This document shows positions 8,554-17,151 of a stretch of DNA of 51,129 nucleotides, in pieces. The notes below the pieces were generated by a model that was not told the DNA's origin, did not search any database, and saw only the letters and a program-made list of their open reading frames with translations. Source of the stretch: Bacteroidota bacterium (lineage in GTDB: Bacteria; Bacteroidota; Bacteroidia; Chitinophagales; UBA2359); contig JAHDHV010000006.1 in the NCBI GenBank assembly GCA_020631155.1, positions 1-51,129 on the forward strand. Reading direction: 5' to 3'. The position numbers and the translations under genes were made by a program. Each line of letters begins with the position of its first letter. Position 1 is the stretch's first letter.

Positions 8554-9045
8554 ATGACTATCAATATTAGGCAAGCCATAAAAGAAGATATGGAAGCGGT
8601 TCACGCTTTGATTCGGGAATTGGCACTATACGAAAACGCTGCTGAACAGGTAAGTACAACCGCTGAAACATTTGCTAAAGACGGTTTTACGGATAAGCCT
8701 TTATTTTATGTATATGTAGCTGAAGTAGCCAATGAGAGCACCAATAATATGCCAAAAATTGTGGGTTGCGCGCTATTTTTCTTTGCTTACTCAACTTGGA
8801 AGGGAAAAATTGTTTATTTGGACGATTTGGTGGTTACGCAAAGCTATCGCCGACAAGGAATTGGGGAACTGTTGTTAAGGGCTGTTTGGGCATTTGCACG
8901 CAAACACGAAGCGCGTCAGGTGCGTTGGCACGTATTGGATTGGAATGAACCTGCTATTAAATTTTACAAAAAACTGAATGTTGAACTAGATCCTGAGTGG
9001 ATTACTTGTCGCTACAAGATGGGAGACGAGAGACAAGAGACTTGA
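8554..9045 (+). CDS. GNAT family N-acetyltransferase
   Basis: Acetyl-CoA-dependent N-acetyltransferase of about 163 residues from the chosen start MTINIRQAIKEDM, a typical GNAT beginning. The frame is open 30 residues further upstream, but that part is Phe/Leu-rich and unlike the family. The acetyl-CoA pyrophosphate loop is YRRQGIGELLLRAVWAFAR, preceded by IVYLDDLVV, and VLDWNEPAIKFYKKLN is the C-terminal motif. The overall pattern resembles diamine (spermidine/spermine-type) acetyltransferases, but the substrate cannot be told. The last residues (GDERQET) and the stop are encoded by the dispersed purine repeat that starts at 9021, so the C-terminus seems to have been overwritten by repeat sequence. 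Confidence 0.9.
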   Translation: MTINIRQAIKEDMEAVHALIRELALYENAAEQVSTTAETFAKDGFTDKPLFYVYVAEVANESTNNMPKIVGCALFFFAYSTWKGKIVYLDDLVVTQSYRRQGIGELLLRAVWAFARKHEARQVRWHVLDWNEPAIKFYKKLNVELDPEWITCRYKMGDERQET

Positions 9046-9085
9046 GATTTTGGATATGTTGAGACGCAAAATCTTGCGTCTCTAC
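9021..9085. repeat. Dispersed element C, copy 1, with hairpin
   Basis: GAGACAAGAGACTTGAGATTTTGGAT followed by the palindrome GAGACGCAA-AATC-TTGCGTCTC (9061-9082). The same order recurs at 15613-15687. It overlaps the last codons of the GNAT gene. Confidence 0.7.
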
Positions 9086-9087
9086 GA

Positions 9088-9131
9088 TAAAAAAAACGCT
9101 GCCCCCTATCAATTAAATAGAGAACAGCGTT
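9088..9131 (-). terminator. Intrinsic terminator for the DUF1573 gene
   Basis: On the minus strand, AACGCTG, a 23-nt interior with a small CTAT/ATAG stem, then CAGCGTT running into T-residues. It lies downstream of the gene ending at 9260. Confidence 0.6.
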
Positions 9132-9166
9132 ATGCTCAAAGTCAGTAAGTGTTTTTTTATGGATAT

Positions 9167-9244
9167 AAATTAGACACAATATCTTGTGTTTCAAATTAGA
9201 CACAATATCTTGTGTTTCAAATTAGACACAATATCTTGTGTCTC
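9167..9244. repeat. Three tandem 26-bp palindromic units
   Basis: Units start at 9167, 9193 and 9219, each containing the stem ACACAA-TATC-TTGTGT. The first two units are identical and the third diverges only in its last bases (TCTCT). It sits just beyond the end of the DUF1573 gene. Confidence 0.88.
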
Positions 9245-9259
9245 TACCTTATCCTGTAT

Positions 9260-9958
9260 CTATTTTTCTTCGCTACTTTTTTCGATTTGCTCTTTCAGTT
9301 TATCTACAGCTTCATCTTCAATCAGCAAAATAGGTTTTTTGCTTTTAGTACGCAATTTTCCCTTTACTCTTTTAGATTTTGTGGCTGTAGTTTTTGTAGT
9401 TGACTTTGCTGCGGTAGTTGCTTTAGTGGTAGCTTTAGGAGCAGTTTTAGCGGCAGTTTTAGCAGGTGGCACCTCATCAACAGCTTTTGCTTTAGCAGTT
9501 ACCTTATCCTCTGGGGTATTGCTTACAGGCATTAGCGGAGCTTCCGTTTTTAGTGTTACCCCACCAAAGTACAGTTTATGCTTTCCATCTAAAGTATTGG
9601 CAAAAACAGTAACTACTTTATGGAATTTACCATAGCGTGTTTTTGTATCGTACTGCACTTTTATAACTCCTTCTTCGCCCGGCATAACTGGATTATCAGG
9701 CCAAGTTGCCGAAGTACAATCGCAAGCAGCCTCTACAAAGGAAATGATAAGAGGTTGTCCACCTGTATTTTTGAAGTTAAAATCAAATGTTTCGCTGGTA
9801 TTTGGGTATAAATCGCCAAAATTGTGTTCGTAGGTATCAAATTTAATCAGTGGACCAATATTAGAAGGCGCACTACCCCAATTTACTTTTTTGAGTTGTG
9901 CAAAACTACTTATAGATATACTGACAAGCATCAGTAGTAGAATCAGTTTTTTGCTCAT
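9260..9958 (-). CDS. Exported DUF1573 domain protein with Lys/Ala/Thr-rich tail
   Basis: A 232-residue secreted protein of unknown function. Signal peptide MSKKLILLLMLVSISISSFA (cleavage near residue 20), then one DUF1573 (Ig-like/ASH-type) domain: FDTYEHNFGDLYPNTSETFDFNFKN followed by the hallmark CDCT at residues 79-82 and VMPGEEGVIKVQYDT. From about residue 150 the protein turns into a low-complexity run of AKT/TTK repeats resembling histone-H1-like tails, then a basic stretch (KSKRVKGKLRTKSKK) and an acidic helix. The tail is probably disordered. Bacteroidota genomes carry many DUF1573 proteins, thought to be cell-surface or periplasmic. Confidence 0.88.
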   Translation of the reverse strand: MSKKLILLLMLVSISISSFAQLKKVNWGSAPSNIGPLIKFDTYEHNFGDLYPNTSETFDFNFKNTGGQPLIISFVEAACDCTSATWPDNPVMPGEEGVIKVQYDTKTRYGKFHKVVTVFANTLDGKHKLYFGGVTLKTEAPLMPVSNTPEDKVTAKAKAVDEVPPAKTAAKTAPKATTKATTAAKSTTKTTATKSKRVKGKLRTKSKKPILLIEDEAVDKLKEQIEKSSEEK

Positions 9959-10088
9959 AGTCGTCTTTTTTAACGTTAAAATAAATTATATGTAAACAAA
10001 AAATAATCAGAAGAATTAAGGGCTTTCTGGATTTGGATTTTTTTTTGCCAAAAGGTCACTAAATAGGTGTATTTAGTAATCGTTAAAT

Positions 10089-10370
10089 GGCATAGGTTTT
10101 ACTTTTTTAGCTTTTTAGACTTTTGGCTTTTTAGACTTTTGGACTTTTAGAAATTAGTAATCATAAATCATCCCTAAACACTCTTATTATGTGTAAATCT
10201 TTGGCTGTTAGATACTTGCATTTGCTATGACGGCTAAAGTCGTCGTTACAGAACTCGTTTAAGAAATCAAAAGTCTAAAAACGAATCACTAATCTACTAA
10301 TCACGAATCCACGACCTGTTAAAGTAGGTGTAAATTGCTTGGTTGAAAAACACAGCATTTGAAACATACC
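10089..10370 (-). repeat. Family B element, copy 3
   Basis: Reverse-oriented copy ending in TTTGAAACATACC at 10370. It contains the hairpin core TGACGGCTAAAGTCGTC (10229-10245), the TCACTAATCTACTAATCACGAATCC block and, at the other end, repeated TTTAGACTTTTGG words. The left terminus is decayed. Its right flank, ACATACCATTCG, is the empty-site counterpart of the family A insertion at 43635. Confidence 0.75.
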
Positions 10371-10392
10371 ATTCGTAATTTCTAATTCGTAA

Positions 10393-12852
10393 TTATTGAG
10401 GATCCACATCCAGTTGTACGATGAGTGCGCGATATTGTTTGTTGGCTTTTAGTTCTTGTATCGTTTGTTGGATGAATTGCTTGGCTGTTGCGATGCTTTT
10501 AGAAGACTTCTCCAATTTAATGATTATTTGACGCAAATAGTAGTTGCGTACTCTCGGAACTAAAGGTATAGACGGCCCCAATACGCGCTTATTTAGCCCT
10601 TCTTTTAGTGCTTTTGCCAATATGAATGATCCTTCATTGACTACTTCTTTTTGCTTATGTTTAATGGTGATCTTAATTATTCTTTTAAAAGGAGGATACA
10701 AAAATTGTTGCCTTTCATAGAGTTCATGCTGAAAAAAAGATAAGTAGTCGTGATTGATGACATGAGTTAATACGGGATAATTGACGTTTAGGGTTTGGAT
10801 GATGACTTTTCCCTGTTTATCGCGCCGCCCTGCTCGACCGCTTACTTGCAACATCAATTGAAAGGCGCGCTCGGCTGCCCGAAAATCTGGAAAATTAAGC
10901 AACTGATCCGCACTGACGATGCCCACCACATTCACATTATCAAAGTCCAAGCCTTTGGTCAACATCTGTGTACCAACCAGAATATTGATCTTTTTATCCT
11001 CAAATTTTTGAATGACCTGTTCAAAACCCGTTTTAGTGCGCGCCGTTTCCAAGTCCAAACGCCCCGTTGTGATGTTGGGGAAAAATACCTTTATTTCATC
11101 CTCTAATTTTTCCGTTCCATAGCCCTGAATCCGCAAATAGGTACTCTCGCACACCTCACATTTAGACGCTAATTGCTTGAAATAACCACAGTAATGGCAT
11201 TTTAACTGATTAGAATATTTGTGATAGGTCAAACTAACATCGCATTGATAGCACTGTGGAATCCATGTACAACTGTCACAAATGATATAAGGAGAATACC
11301 CTCTTCGATTTTGAAAAATAATGACTTGTTCCCCCTGATCCAGTGCCGATTGTATGGTATTGATGAGATAGTCGCTAAAATGCGATTTCATGCGCTTTTG
11401 CTTTGCGGCTTCTTGCACATTTTCCAATAAAATTTCAGGGGCTTTTGTATTGCCATAGCGTTCCAACAATGTTACCAGCGCGTATTTTTTGGCAATAGTC
11501 GCATTGTAATAACTTTCTAATGCTGGCGTTGCAGAGCCAAGTACGGTTTTAGCTTTGTAGAGCGAAGCTAGATAAATGGCGGTATCTCTAGCATGATAAC
11601 GAGGCGCGGGGTCTTGTTGTTTATAAGAAGCATCATGTTCCTCATCTACAATGATAAGTCCTAGATTTTTGAAGGGTAAAAATAGAGCCGAGCGCGGCCC
11701 GACCACAATTTTATATTCTCCATGCAATACCTTTTGCCAAATTTCTACTCGTTCCTGATCATTAAATTTGGAGTGGTATACACCGATTTCGCTGCCAAAA
11801 ACCTTGCGAAGTCGGGCGATCATTTGGGCAGTTAAGGCAATTTCGGGCAGTAAATAAAGGACTTGTTGTTGTTTTGCCAAACAATCTTTGATGAGTTTAA
11901 TGTATACCTGCGTTTTTCCGCTAGAGGTTACTCCATGTAAAAGAACGACTGCTTTCTGCTCAAAGGCTTGGTAAATTTCCGCAAGGGCTTCCTGCTGTGC
12001 TTGTGTTAAATCATATAAAATGACTTGCGAATCATGGGCATCTTGTAGACGACTGACGGCTTGCTCCGTTTCAGTAAAAATACCTTTTTTTAACATAGTT
12101 CTTACAATACCACTGTCTACTGCTGCCTTTTCAATCAATCTTTTTTTGGCAATTAGGTTTTTTTGCTCGCTTTTTTGATATTGAATATAAGCCATCAATA
12201 CCGCCAATTGCTTGCGCGCTCGTGATAGCCGTTCAAAGAGTTGTTGGAGTTCTAATTCATCTTCATAAATGGCATTGAGGGCTAAATACTTTTCCATTTT
12301 TGGCTTATAGCGAGCAATTAATTCCTCTTTTACCAGTACAACGCCTTTTTCAATTAAAGATTTGACTAAAAAATAAACCTGTTTGCGTTGCAAAATAGCT
12401 TGCACTTTTTCAATGGTCAATTCTTGATGAATGGTGAGAGCTTCTGCAATTTGAAATTCCGCATCATTGAGCAGAGAAAAATCGTGATTGAAACTTGGGT
12501 TGAGTAGAATTTTTGTTTCGCTAGACAATTTAAAGGCCGATGGGAGTGCTGTATTCATCACATCGCCATCAGTACACATATAGTAAGTTTTTATCCATTC
12601 CCATAATTTCATCTGTTGAGGGAGTAGAATCGGCTCTTGATCTAGTACGTTGATAATAGGTTTGACTGTATAATCGAAAGGGGTTTCTCGTTCAAAAATG
12701 CGTTTCACTACGCCAGCATATACCCTTTTTTGCCCAAACTGCACCTCCACACGCTTGCCAACAGCTACTGCGTCTACAAGTGTTTCGGGTACAGCATAGG
12801 TATAATTTTTATCAATTGCCAAAGGTAAAATAATATCGGCGTAGGTGTTCAT
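10393..12852 (-). CDS. priA: Primosomal protein N' (replication restart helicase PriA)
   Basis: Superfamily 2 DNA helicase that recognises stalled forks and reloads the replisome. Of 819 residues, 1-105 form the N-terminal 3'-DNA-binding domain (YADIILPLAIDKNYTYAVPE). Walker A GVTSSGKT lies at 307-314, the DEEH box in LIIVDEEHDASYK near 405, and GSATPALESYY in motif III. Paired cysteines (CDSC, CYQC, CHYC, CEVC) between about 525 and 570 form the zinc-binding insertion. VGTQMLTKGLDFDNV and QVSGRAGR are motifs V and VI. Length is slightly above E. coli PriA (732). All catalytic motifs are intact, so it is presumed functional. It appears monocistronic. Confidence 0.97.
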   Translation of the reverse strand: MNTYADIILPLAIDKNYTYAVPETLVDAVAVGKRVEVQFGQKRVYAGVVKRIFERETPFDYTVKPIINVLDQEPILLPQQMKLWEWIKTYYMCTDGDVMNTALPSAFKLSSETKILLNPSFNHDFSLLNDAEFQIAEALTIHQELTIEKVQAILQRKQVYFLVKSLIEKGVVLVKEELIARYKPKMEKYLALNAIYEDELELQQLFERLSRARKQLAVLMAYIQYQKSEQKNLIAKKRLIEKAAVDSGIVRTMLKKGIFTETEQAVSRLQDAHDSQVILYDLTQAQQEALAEIYQAFEQKAVVLLHGVTSSGKTQVYIKLIKDCLAKQQQVLYLLPEIALTAQMIARLRKVFGSEIGVYHSKFNDQERVEIWQKVLHGEYKIVVGPRSALFLPFKNLGLIIVDEEHDASYKQQDPAPRYHARDTAIYLASLYKAKTVLGSATPALESYYNATIAKKYALVTLLERYGNTKAPEILLENVQEAAKQKRMKSHFSDYLINTIQSALDQGEQVIIFQNRRGYSPYIICDSCTWIPQCYQCDVSLTYHKYSNQLKCHYCGYFKQLASKCEVCESTYLRIQGYGTEKLEDEIKVFFPNITTGRLDLETARTKTGFEQVIQKFEDKKINILVGTQMLTKGLDFDNVNVVGIVSADQLLNFPDFRAAERAFQLMLQVSGRAGRRDKQGKVIIQTLNVNYPVLTHVINHDYLSFFQHELYERQQFLYPPFKRIIKITIKHKQKEVVNEGSFILAKALKEGLNKRVLGPSIPLVPRVRNYYLRQIIIKLEKSSKSIATAKQFIQQTIQELKANKQYRALIVQLDVDPQ

Positions 12853-12859
12853 GTAAAGA

Positions 12860-12891
12860 ATTACGAATTAGAAATTACGAATTACGAATTG
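12860..12891. repeat. Heptamer repeat TTACGAA in the priA leader
   Basis: Short run of TTACGAA/TTAGAAA heptamers immediately upstream of the priA start, the same wording as the large array at 26373. Confidence 0.6.
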
Positions 12892-12934
12892 ATTTTTTTT
12901 TTTGAAAACGAATTTATTATTTTCGAATCACGAA

Positions 12935-13522
12935 TCAATGCATCCGATCACCACGAGGGGTTAAATTTTCCATAATTTGCTCCTCGTAATCTAGCCATTC
13001 CCGCCAGCGAGTATGCACAATGTCAGCATCAAAGTAGGTGCGCGCTAATTCGAGGAAAAGGGTATAATGTGCAGCTTCGGCAACCATGAGTTTGTAGTAA
13101 AATTCGCTTAACTCTTCATCACCTATGCCCTGCCAAAGCAGTTTAAAACGCTCACAACTGCGCGCCTCAATCAAGCCTGCCATCAACAATTTGTCCAGCA
13201 ACTTTTCCTCCTGACTAATGCCTTTGCGATGAAATTTCAATAGATGATTAACGTACTCATCTTTGCGCTGTCTGCCGAGTTTTAAATTTCGCTTTTTCAA
13301 TTCACGCAGTACCATGCGAAAATGCCCCCATTCCTCCGTTACGATGGGAGAGAGTTCGTCTACCAATTTGGTTTTATCGGGATATTGTTGGATGAGGGAA
13401 ATGCAGGTGGAAGCCGCTTTTTGCTCGCAATAGGCATGGTCGGTGAGGATGTCCTCTAGGCTTTTTTCCGCAAGGTTCACCCATCTCGGATCGGTTGGCA
13501 ATTTTAAACGCAGTACAGACAT
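12935..13522 (-). CDS. miaE: tRNA-(ms2io6A37) hydroxylase MiaE
   Basis: Non-haem di-iron monooxygenase that hydroxylates the isopentenyl group of ms2i6A at position 37 of tRNAs reading UNN codons. About 195 residues from the start MSVLRLKLPTDPRW, the canonical family beginning. The ferritin-like ligands appear in order: LTDHAYCEQKAA, VTEEWGHFRMV, GLIEARSCERFK and VAEAAHYTLFLELA. The frame continues 17 codons upstream to a TTG at 13573, but this part (residues KHT onward) is the terminus of a family B element, so the internal ATG at 13522 was chosen. Confidence 0.93.
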   Translation of the reverse strand: MSVLRLKLPTDPRWVNLAEKSLEDILTDHAYCEQKAASTCISLIQQYPDKTKLVDELSPIVTEEWGHFRMVLRELKKRNLKLGRQRKDEYVNHLLKFHRKGISQEEKLLDKLLMAGLIEARSCERFKLLWQGIGDEELSEFYYKLMVAEAAHYTLFLELARTYFDADIVHTRWREWLDYEEQIMENLTPRGDRMH

Positions 13523-13561
13523 ATGCTTGGGATTTTTTTGGAGTTTGGAAGGTTGTAAAGT

Positions 13562-13658
13562 GGTATGTTTCAAATACCGTATTTGTCAACCAAACAGTTT
13601 ATAGCTATTTTAACAGTTTGTGGATTCGTGATTAGTAGATTAGTGATTCGTAATTGAA
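13562..13658 (+). repeat. Family B element, copy 4 (left part)
   Basis: GGTATGTTTCAAATACCG at the left, then CAACCAAACAGTTT, TTTTAACAGTTTGTGGATTCG and ATTAGTAGATTAGTGATTCG, interrupted by a family A insertion at 13659. The distal half is not clearly recognisable beyond it (a weak AGTGATTTTTGTAAAGATG near 13787). The left terminus touches the upstream extension of miaE. Confidence 0.75.
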
Positions 13659-13761
13659 TAAGTATGTAGACAAAATTAAACGACACTTTTTTAAAATTAA
13701 AGTGATGAAATTCAATACTTTAGAACAAAATTGTGCACAATTAAATAGTGCTTGGCACTTA
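13659..13761 (+). mobile_element. Family A MITE-like element, copy 2 (GTGCAC subtype)
   Basis: TAAGTATGTAGACAAAATTA at the left and TAAATAGTGCTTGGCACTTA at the right, with TAGAACAAAATTGTGCACAA inside. This subtype is shared almost verbatim with copies 3 and 5. It is nested in family B copy 4. Confidence 0.85.
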
Positions 13762-14029
13762 CGTTCATTAATGTAGCTTATTTTTAAGTGATTTTTGTAA
13801 AGATGTTGCCATTGTTTTTGTAAAAAAATGGTAATCCATAGTTTTTATATTAAAAAGAATCAAGAAGGCAATTTGCTATTGCCAATTACTACACTCTAAT
13901 AGTTTTAGAGTTTGGAAGGTTAAAACCTTGTAACTTTTTAACCTTCCAAACTCCAAAAGCACTTATTCCACAAAAATACGGCTTTCCTTGTGAAATAGCG
14001 AAAAAGTTTAGCAATCTATTTGCAAAAAA

Positions 14030-14575
14030 CTAAATCGCTTCTAAATTCATGATCGGGGCATCAATTTTGGAGACAGTGCAAAAGGGAATGTTATTTTTAG
14101 TTTGAATGTCAATTTGGTAAAATATTTCTTTATATTTGACTTCTATCCAAGGATTTTCCCAATAAGAAAACTTAATGAGTTGTTTATAATCATCTTTTTG
14201 GAAAGGAATATGTTCGCCTTCTTCGGAGCAGGCGCGAAGTTGTAAATCTTCGATGGAAACACCACCAATATTTATAAAATCAGCATCATAACCAATGAAT
14301 AGGGCTTTATCTAAAATCAACATTTTGGAGCGATAGGGCAGTTTTTTGTTTTTTGGCAAAATTTGTACACGTTCCTCTGGAAATTCTTGTACTGGACTTT
14401 GTAAAGCAATGTTTTGATGGTCGTTTGTGGCTTTGGTCAGGCTATTTACAGTTGTATTAAGTGCTTGTTGAATTGCTTTTTGTTGATGTTGCCAAATGCC
14501 GAGACTTATTATTCCAATTGATAAAATACCTATAAATAAAGCTTTGATTAGCCATTGCTTATAGTGATTTTTCAT
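14030..14575 (-). CDS. Membrane-anchored protein of unknown function
   Basis: A 181-residue protein with a short basic N-terminus (MKNHYKQWLIK), one transmembrane helix (about residues 9-27, ALFIGILSIGIISLGIW), a Gln/Asn/Thr-rich linker and a C-terminal extracytoplasmic domain of about 110 residues rich in beta-like stretches (KMLILDKALFIGYDADFINIGG, WIEVKYKEIFYQIDIQTKN). No lipobox and no catalytic motif. It is flanked by repeat-filled spacers on both sides, so context gives no clue. Not assigned to a family. Confidence 0.65.
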   Translation of the reverse strand: MKNHYKQWLIKALFIGILSIGIISLGIWQHQQKAIQQALNTTVNSLTKATNDHQNIALQSPVQEFPEERVQILPKNKKLPYRSKMLILDKALFIGYDADFINIGGVSIEDLQLRACSEEGEHIPFQKDDYKQLIKFSYWENPWIEVKYKEIFYQIDIQTKNNIPFCTVSKIDAPIMNLEAI

Positions 14576-14840
14576 GTAGTATTTAGTTTTGCGTTTTTTA
14601 CTATTTTTGAACTTTGCAAAAGTATTGATTTAGTGGCTAACATTTCTTACCCGAAAGTCATAATTTGTTTATAGTTGTGGGGCTTGTAGTTGTAGGTTGT
14701 GGGGGGGCAGGGTGAGAAAATTCATGAATTTTCTTTACTGATTTTGGGTTTGGGATTGTATTATCAATAGTTAATTTCTGTTTGCTAAAATATAACAACT
14801 AAATATCTGAAAATCTAAAAGTCCAAAAAGCCATTTATAA
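14576..14840. other. Spacer with a G/T-rich stretch
   Basis: AT-rich spacer containing a G-run segment (about 14676-14712, with GTGGGGGGGCAGGGTG) and a fragment of the family B wording (AACTAAATATCTGAAAATCT, then AAAGTCCAAAAAGCC, 14798-14835). No gene seen. Confidence 0.5.
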
Positions 14841-14872
14841 TTTGACACAAAGCGACACTTTTTGTATATTTG
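14841..14872 (+). promoter_or_regulatory. Bacteroidota promoter for the DUF4340 gene
   Basis: TTTG at 14841-14844, 20 bp, then TATATTTG at 14865-14872: a good match to the primary sigma factor pattern TTTG-N19/20-TANNTTTG. The ATG follows about 60 bp downstream. Confidence 0.7.
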
Positions 14873-14931
14873 CGTTTTTTTACATTAAACAACTATTTTC
14901 TAATTAAAACCTTACTAATAAACTAATAATC

Positions 14932-15600
14932 ATGAAGATATCCAATAGTTTTTTAGCCATATTATTATTGGCATTGATTGGTTTTTTCGCAGCAAATTAC
15001 TTTTTTGGAAAAGATAAAAAACGTACTTTCAAAAAGGACTTAGTCAGCATTGACAGTGCTAAAGTGAGTTCTATTGTGTTGTACCCAACGGCGATGGAAG
15101 GCAAAAAATTGACTTTTGAAAAGCAAGACACAACTTGGACGGTGGCAAAGGAGGATAGCACAGCAGAGGAAGCAAACCAAGATTTGGTGAATTATATGTT
15201 GGGCTCGCTGATGCAAATGAAAACGAAACGTTTGGCAACTACTAAACAAGAAAAATGGGAGGAATATCAGGTGGCAGAAAAAGGCGGAACGCGTGTTCAG
15301 GTGATGGAAGGTAGCGATAAAACCCTAGATTTGTATGTGGGTAAATTTTCTATGCAACAAAAACCACAAGTACCCGGCGGTGGACAACAACAGAATCCTA
15401 TGCAGATGCAACAGCAACAACAGCAGCCAAATATGATGACCTATGTGCGGTTAGATGGTGAAAATGAGGTGTATGCTGTTGACGGTATGTTGAGTATGGC
15501 ACTCAACCGAAAGGCGGAGGATTTTGTCGCGCCTGAACCAGAGCCAGCAGCAGCCGACAGTTTACAGACTGCTCCTAGCGATTCAACGGCGGTGGAATAG
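14932..15600 (+). CDS. DUF4340 domain-containing membrane-anchored protein
   Basis: A 222-residue protein with an N-terminal transmembrane anchor (residues 7-25, FLAILLLALIGFFAANYFF) followed by a DUF4340-like region. IDSAKVSSIVLYPTAMEGKKLTFEKQDTTWTV, the LVNYMLGSLMQMKTKRL segment and LDLYVGK... are the typical pattern. A Gln/Met/Pro-rich insert (residues about 146-168, with a run of Gln) splits the domain before MTYVRLDGENEVYAVDGML, and the tail is Pro/Ala/Ser-rich. DUF4340 proteins are often linked to gliding-type ABC exporters, but no such genes are nearby. The Gln tract (15386-15428) is CAG/CAA repeated and may vary in length. Confidence 0.8.
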   Translation: MKISNSFLAILLLALIGFFAANYFFGKDKKRTFKKDLVSIDSAKVSSIVLYPTAMEGKKLTFEKQDTTWTVAKEDSTAEEANQDLVNYMLGSLMQMKTKRLATTKQEKWEEYQVAEKGGTRVQVMEGSDKTLDLYVGKFSMQQKPQVPGGGQQQNPMQMQQQQQQPNMMTYVRLDGENEVYAVDGMLSMALNRKAEDFVAPEPEPAAADSLQTAPSDSTAVE

Positions 15601-15612
15601 GACTGTTGAGAT

Positions 15613-15687
15613 GGGAAATATGAGACAAGAGACTTGAGATTTTGGATTTGTTACTTTTGGATTGTTGGGACGCAAAATCTTGCGTCT
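15613..15687. repeat. Dispersed element C, copy 2, with hairpin
   Basis: GAGACAAGAGACTTGAGATTTTGGATTTG and then the stem GACGCAA-AATC-TTGCGTC (15669-15686), as at 9021. It lies between the convergent DUF4340 and serC genes, where the hairpin could act as a terminator, though a T-run is missing. Confidence 0.7.
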
Positions 15688-16758
15688 CTAGCCAAATTTG
15701 CGTTCAAATTCTTGCATGACTTCCACCAAAGTTTGTACGCCTGCCAAGTCCATTGCATTGTAGAGCGAGGCGCGGAATCCACCAACGGAGCGATGTCCTT
15801 TGATGGCTACACAATTGGCTGTTTCAGTCATGGCTAGAAATTTATCGTCTAAATCGGTGTTTTTTCCAACAAAAGTGACATTCATTATGGAGCGATCGGC
15901 TTCGGCGACTACTCCCTCAAACAAACCATTGCGATCAATTTCTTTGTATAAAGTGCTTGCTTTTTCTTGATTACGCTGTTCTAATGTTTTTAATCCTTGC
16001 GCTTTTGCCCATTCTAAAGTCAATAGACAACCATAAATGGCGTAAACAGGCGGTGTATTAAACAAAGAGCGTTTATCAATGTGGGTTTGATAGTTTAACA
16101 TGGTTGGGATGGCACGCTTTACCTTTCCCAGCATATCTTTTCTAATGATAACCAGCGTTGTACCTGCTGGTCCTGTATTCTTTTGCGCGCCTGCATAGAT
16201 GATTCCATATTTCGACAAATTTTCTAAGGGTTTAGAAAAAATATCGGAAGACATATCGGCAATTAATGGGCAGTGCACATCAGGTATGTCGTGAATTTGT
16301 GTGCCATAAATGGTGTTGTTGGTCGTAATGTGAAAATAGATGCTTTTGGGGTCAAGTTCGTAGTTTTTAGGCACATAAGTATAGTTTTTATCCTTAGAAG
16401 TTGCCACAACTTGCGTTTTTCCAAATAATTTGGCTTCTTGAATGGCTTTGATAGACCATTTTCCCGTATCTAAATAAGCAGCAAGCTCATTTTCGGGCAG
16501 CAAATTATAAGGGACTTGGCAAAACTGCATACTTGCGCCGCCTGTCAAAAACAAGACTTCATAATCATCCGTCAAACTATAGAGTTCTCGAACAAGTGCA
16601 AAGGCTCGCTCTATAATATCGTCAAAAGCCTTGCTTCGGTGGGAGATTTCCAAAATAGAAACGCCCATATTGTTGTAATTTAATACCGCTTCTGACAATT
16701 GCTCAAATACGACTTGGGGCAATATTGAAGGGCCAGCAGAGAAGTTTATTTTTTTCAT
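15688..16758 (-). CDS. serC: Phosphoserine aminotransferase
   Basis: PLP enzyme that converts 3-phosphohydroxypyruvate plus glutamate to phosphoserine (serine biosynthesis; also acts in pyridoxal-phosphate synthesis). 356 residues, close to E. coli SerC (362). Clear hallmarks: MKKINFSAGPSILP at the start, the EISHRSKAF substrate loop, FLTGGASMQF near 70-80, ADMSSDIFSKP and the PLP lysine K193 in YAGAQKNTGPAGT, followed by RRSL-like RSLFNTPPVYAIY and the C-terminal KGHRSVGGFRASLYNA. serA is not adjacent. The start codon lies 3 bp from the truncated left end of a family B element. Confidence 0.96.
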   Translation of the reverse strand: MKKINFSAGPSILPQVVFEQLSEAVLNYNNMGVSILEISHRSKAFDDIIERAFALVRELYSLTDDYEVLFLTGGASMQFCQVPYNLLPENELAAYLDTGKWSIKAIQEAKLFGKTQVVATSKDKNYTYVPKNYELDPKSIYFHITTNNTIYGTQIHDIPDVHCPLIADMSSDIFSKPLENLSKYGIIYAGAQKNTGPAGTTLVIIRKDMLGKVKRAIPTMLNYQTHIDKRSLFNTPPVYAIYGCLLTLEWAKAQGLKTLEQRNQEKASTLYKEIDRNGLFEGVVAEADRSIMNVTFVGKNTDLDDKFLAMTETANCVAIKGHRSVGGFRASLYNAMDLAGVQTLVEVMQEFERKFG

Positions 16759-16760
16759 TA

Positions 16761-17137
16761 ATTAGTAGATTAGTGATTAGTAGATTTGTGATTCGTAATT
16801 GGGAAAATTTAGTGCTATAAGTGCCAAGCACTAATTAATTGTGCACAATTTTGTTCTAAAGTATTAGAAATGAGGAGTTTAATCTTTTACTATTGTAACA
16901 TTAATTTTGTCTAGGTACTTAATTTCTTTTTAAGTGAGTTCTATAGCAAGAGATTTAGTTGTTATTTTTTTTATAAATAATTGAAAATAAATAAGTTAAA
17001 TCTGTTAAAGGATTTAAAATAGAGATTTATTATTGCCAGTTTCTCAACTCTAATTTCTAATAGTTAAAAATCCAAAAGTCTACATATCTAAATAGCAATT
17101 TTAGAAATAAAGTGTTAGGATGATAATGAAACATGCC
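16761..17137 (+). repeat. Family B element, copy 5 (carries a nested family A copy)
   Basis: Left end truncated at ATTAGTAGATTAGTGATTAG; right end is ATAATGAAACATGCC at 17137 after AAAGTGTTAGGATG. The interior TTTCTTTTTAAGTGAGTTCT continues directly after the family A insertion at 16818-16921, so the A copy inserted into an existing B copy. Confidence 0.75.
16818..16921 (-). mobile_element. Family A MITE-like element, copy 3 (GTGCAC subtype)
   Basis: Begins TAAGTGCCAAGCAC and ends TTTTGTCTAGGTACTTA, with TTGTGCACAATTTTGTTCTA inside; the inverse of copies 2 and 5. Nested in family B copy 5, with TA at both borders. Confidence 0.87.
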
Positions 17138-17151
17138 TTATTTTCGCGCTT

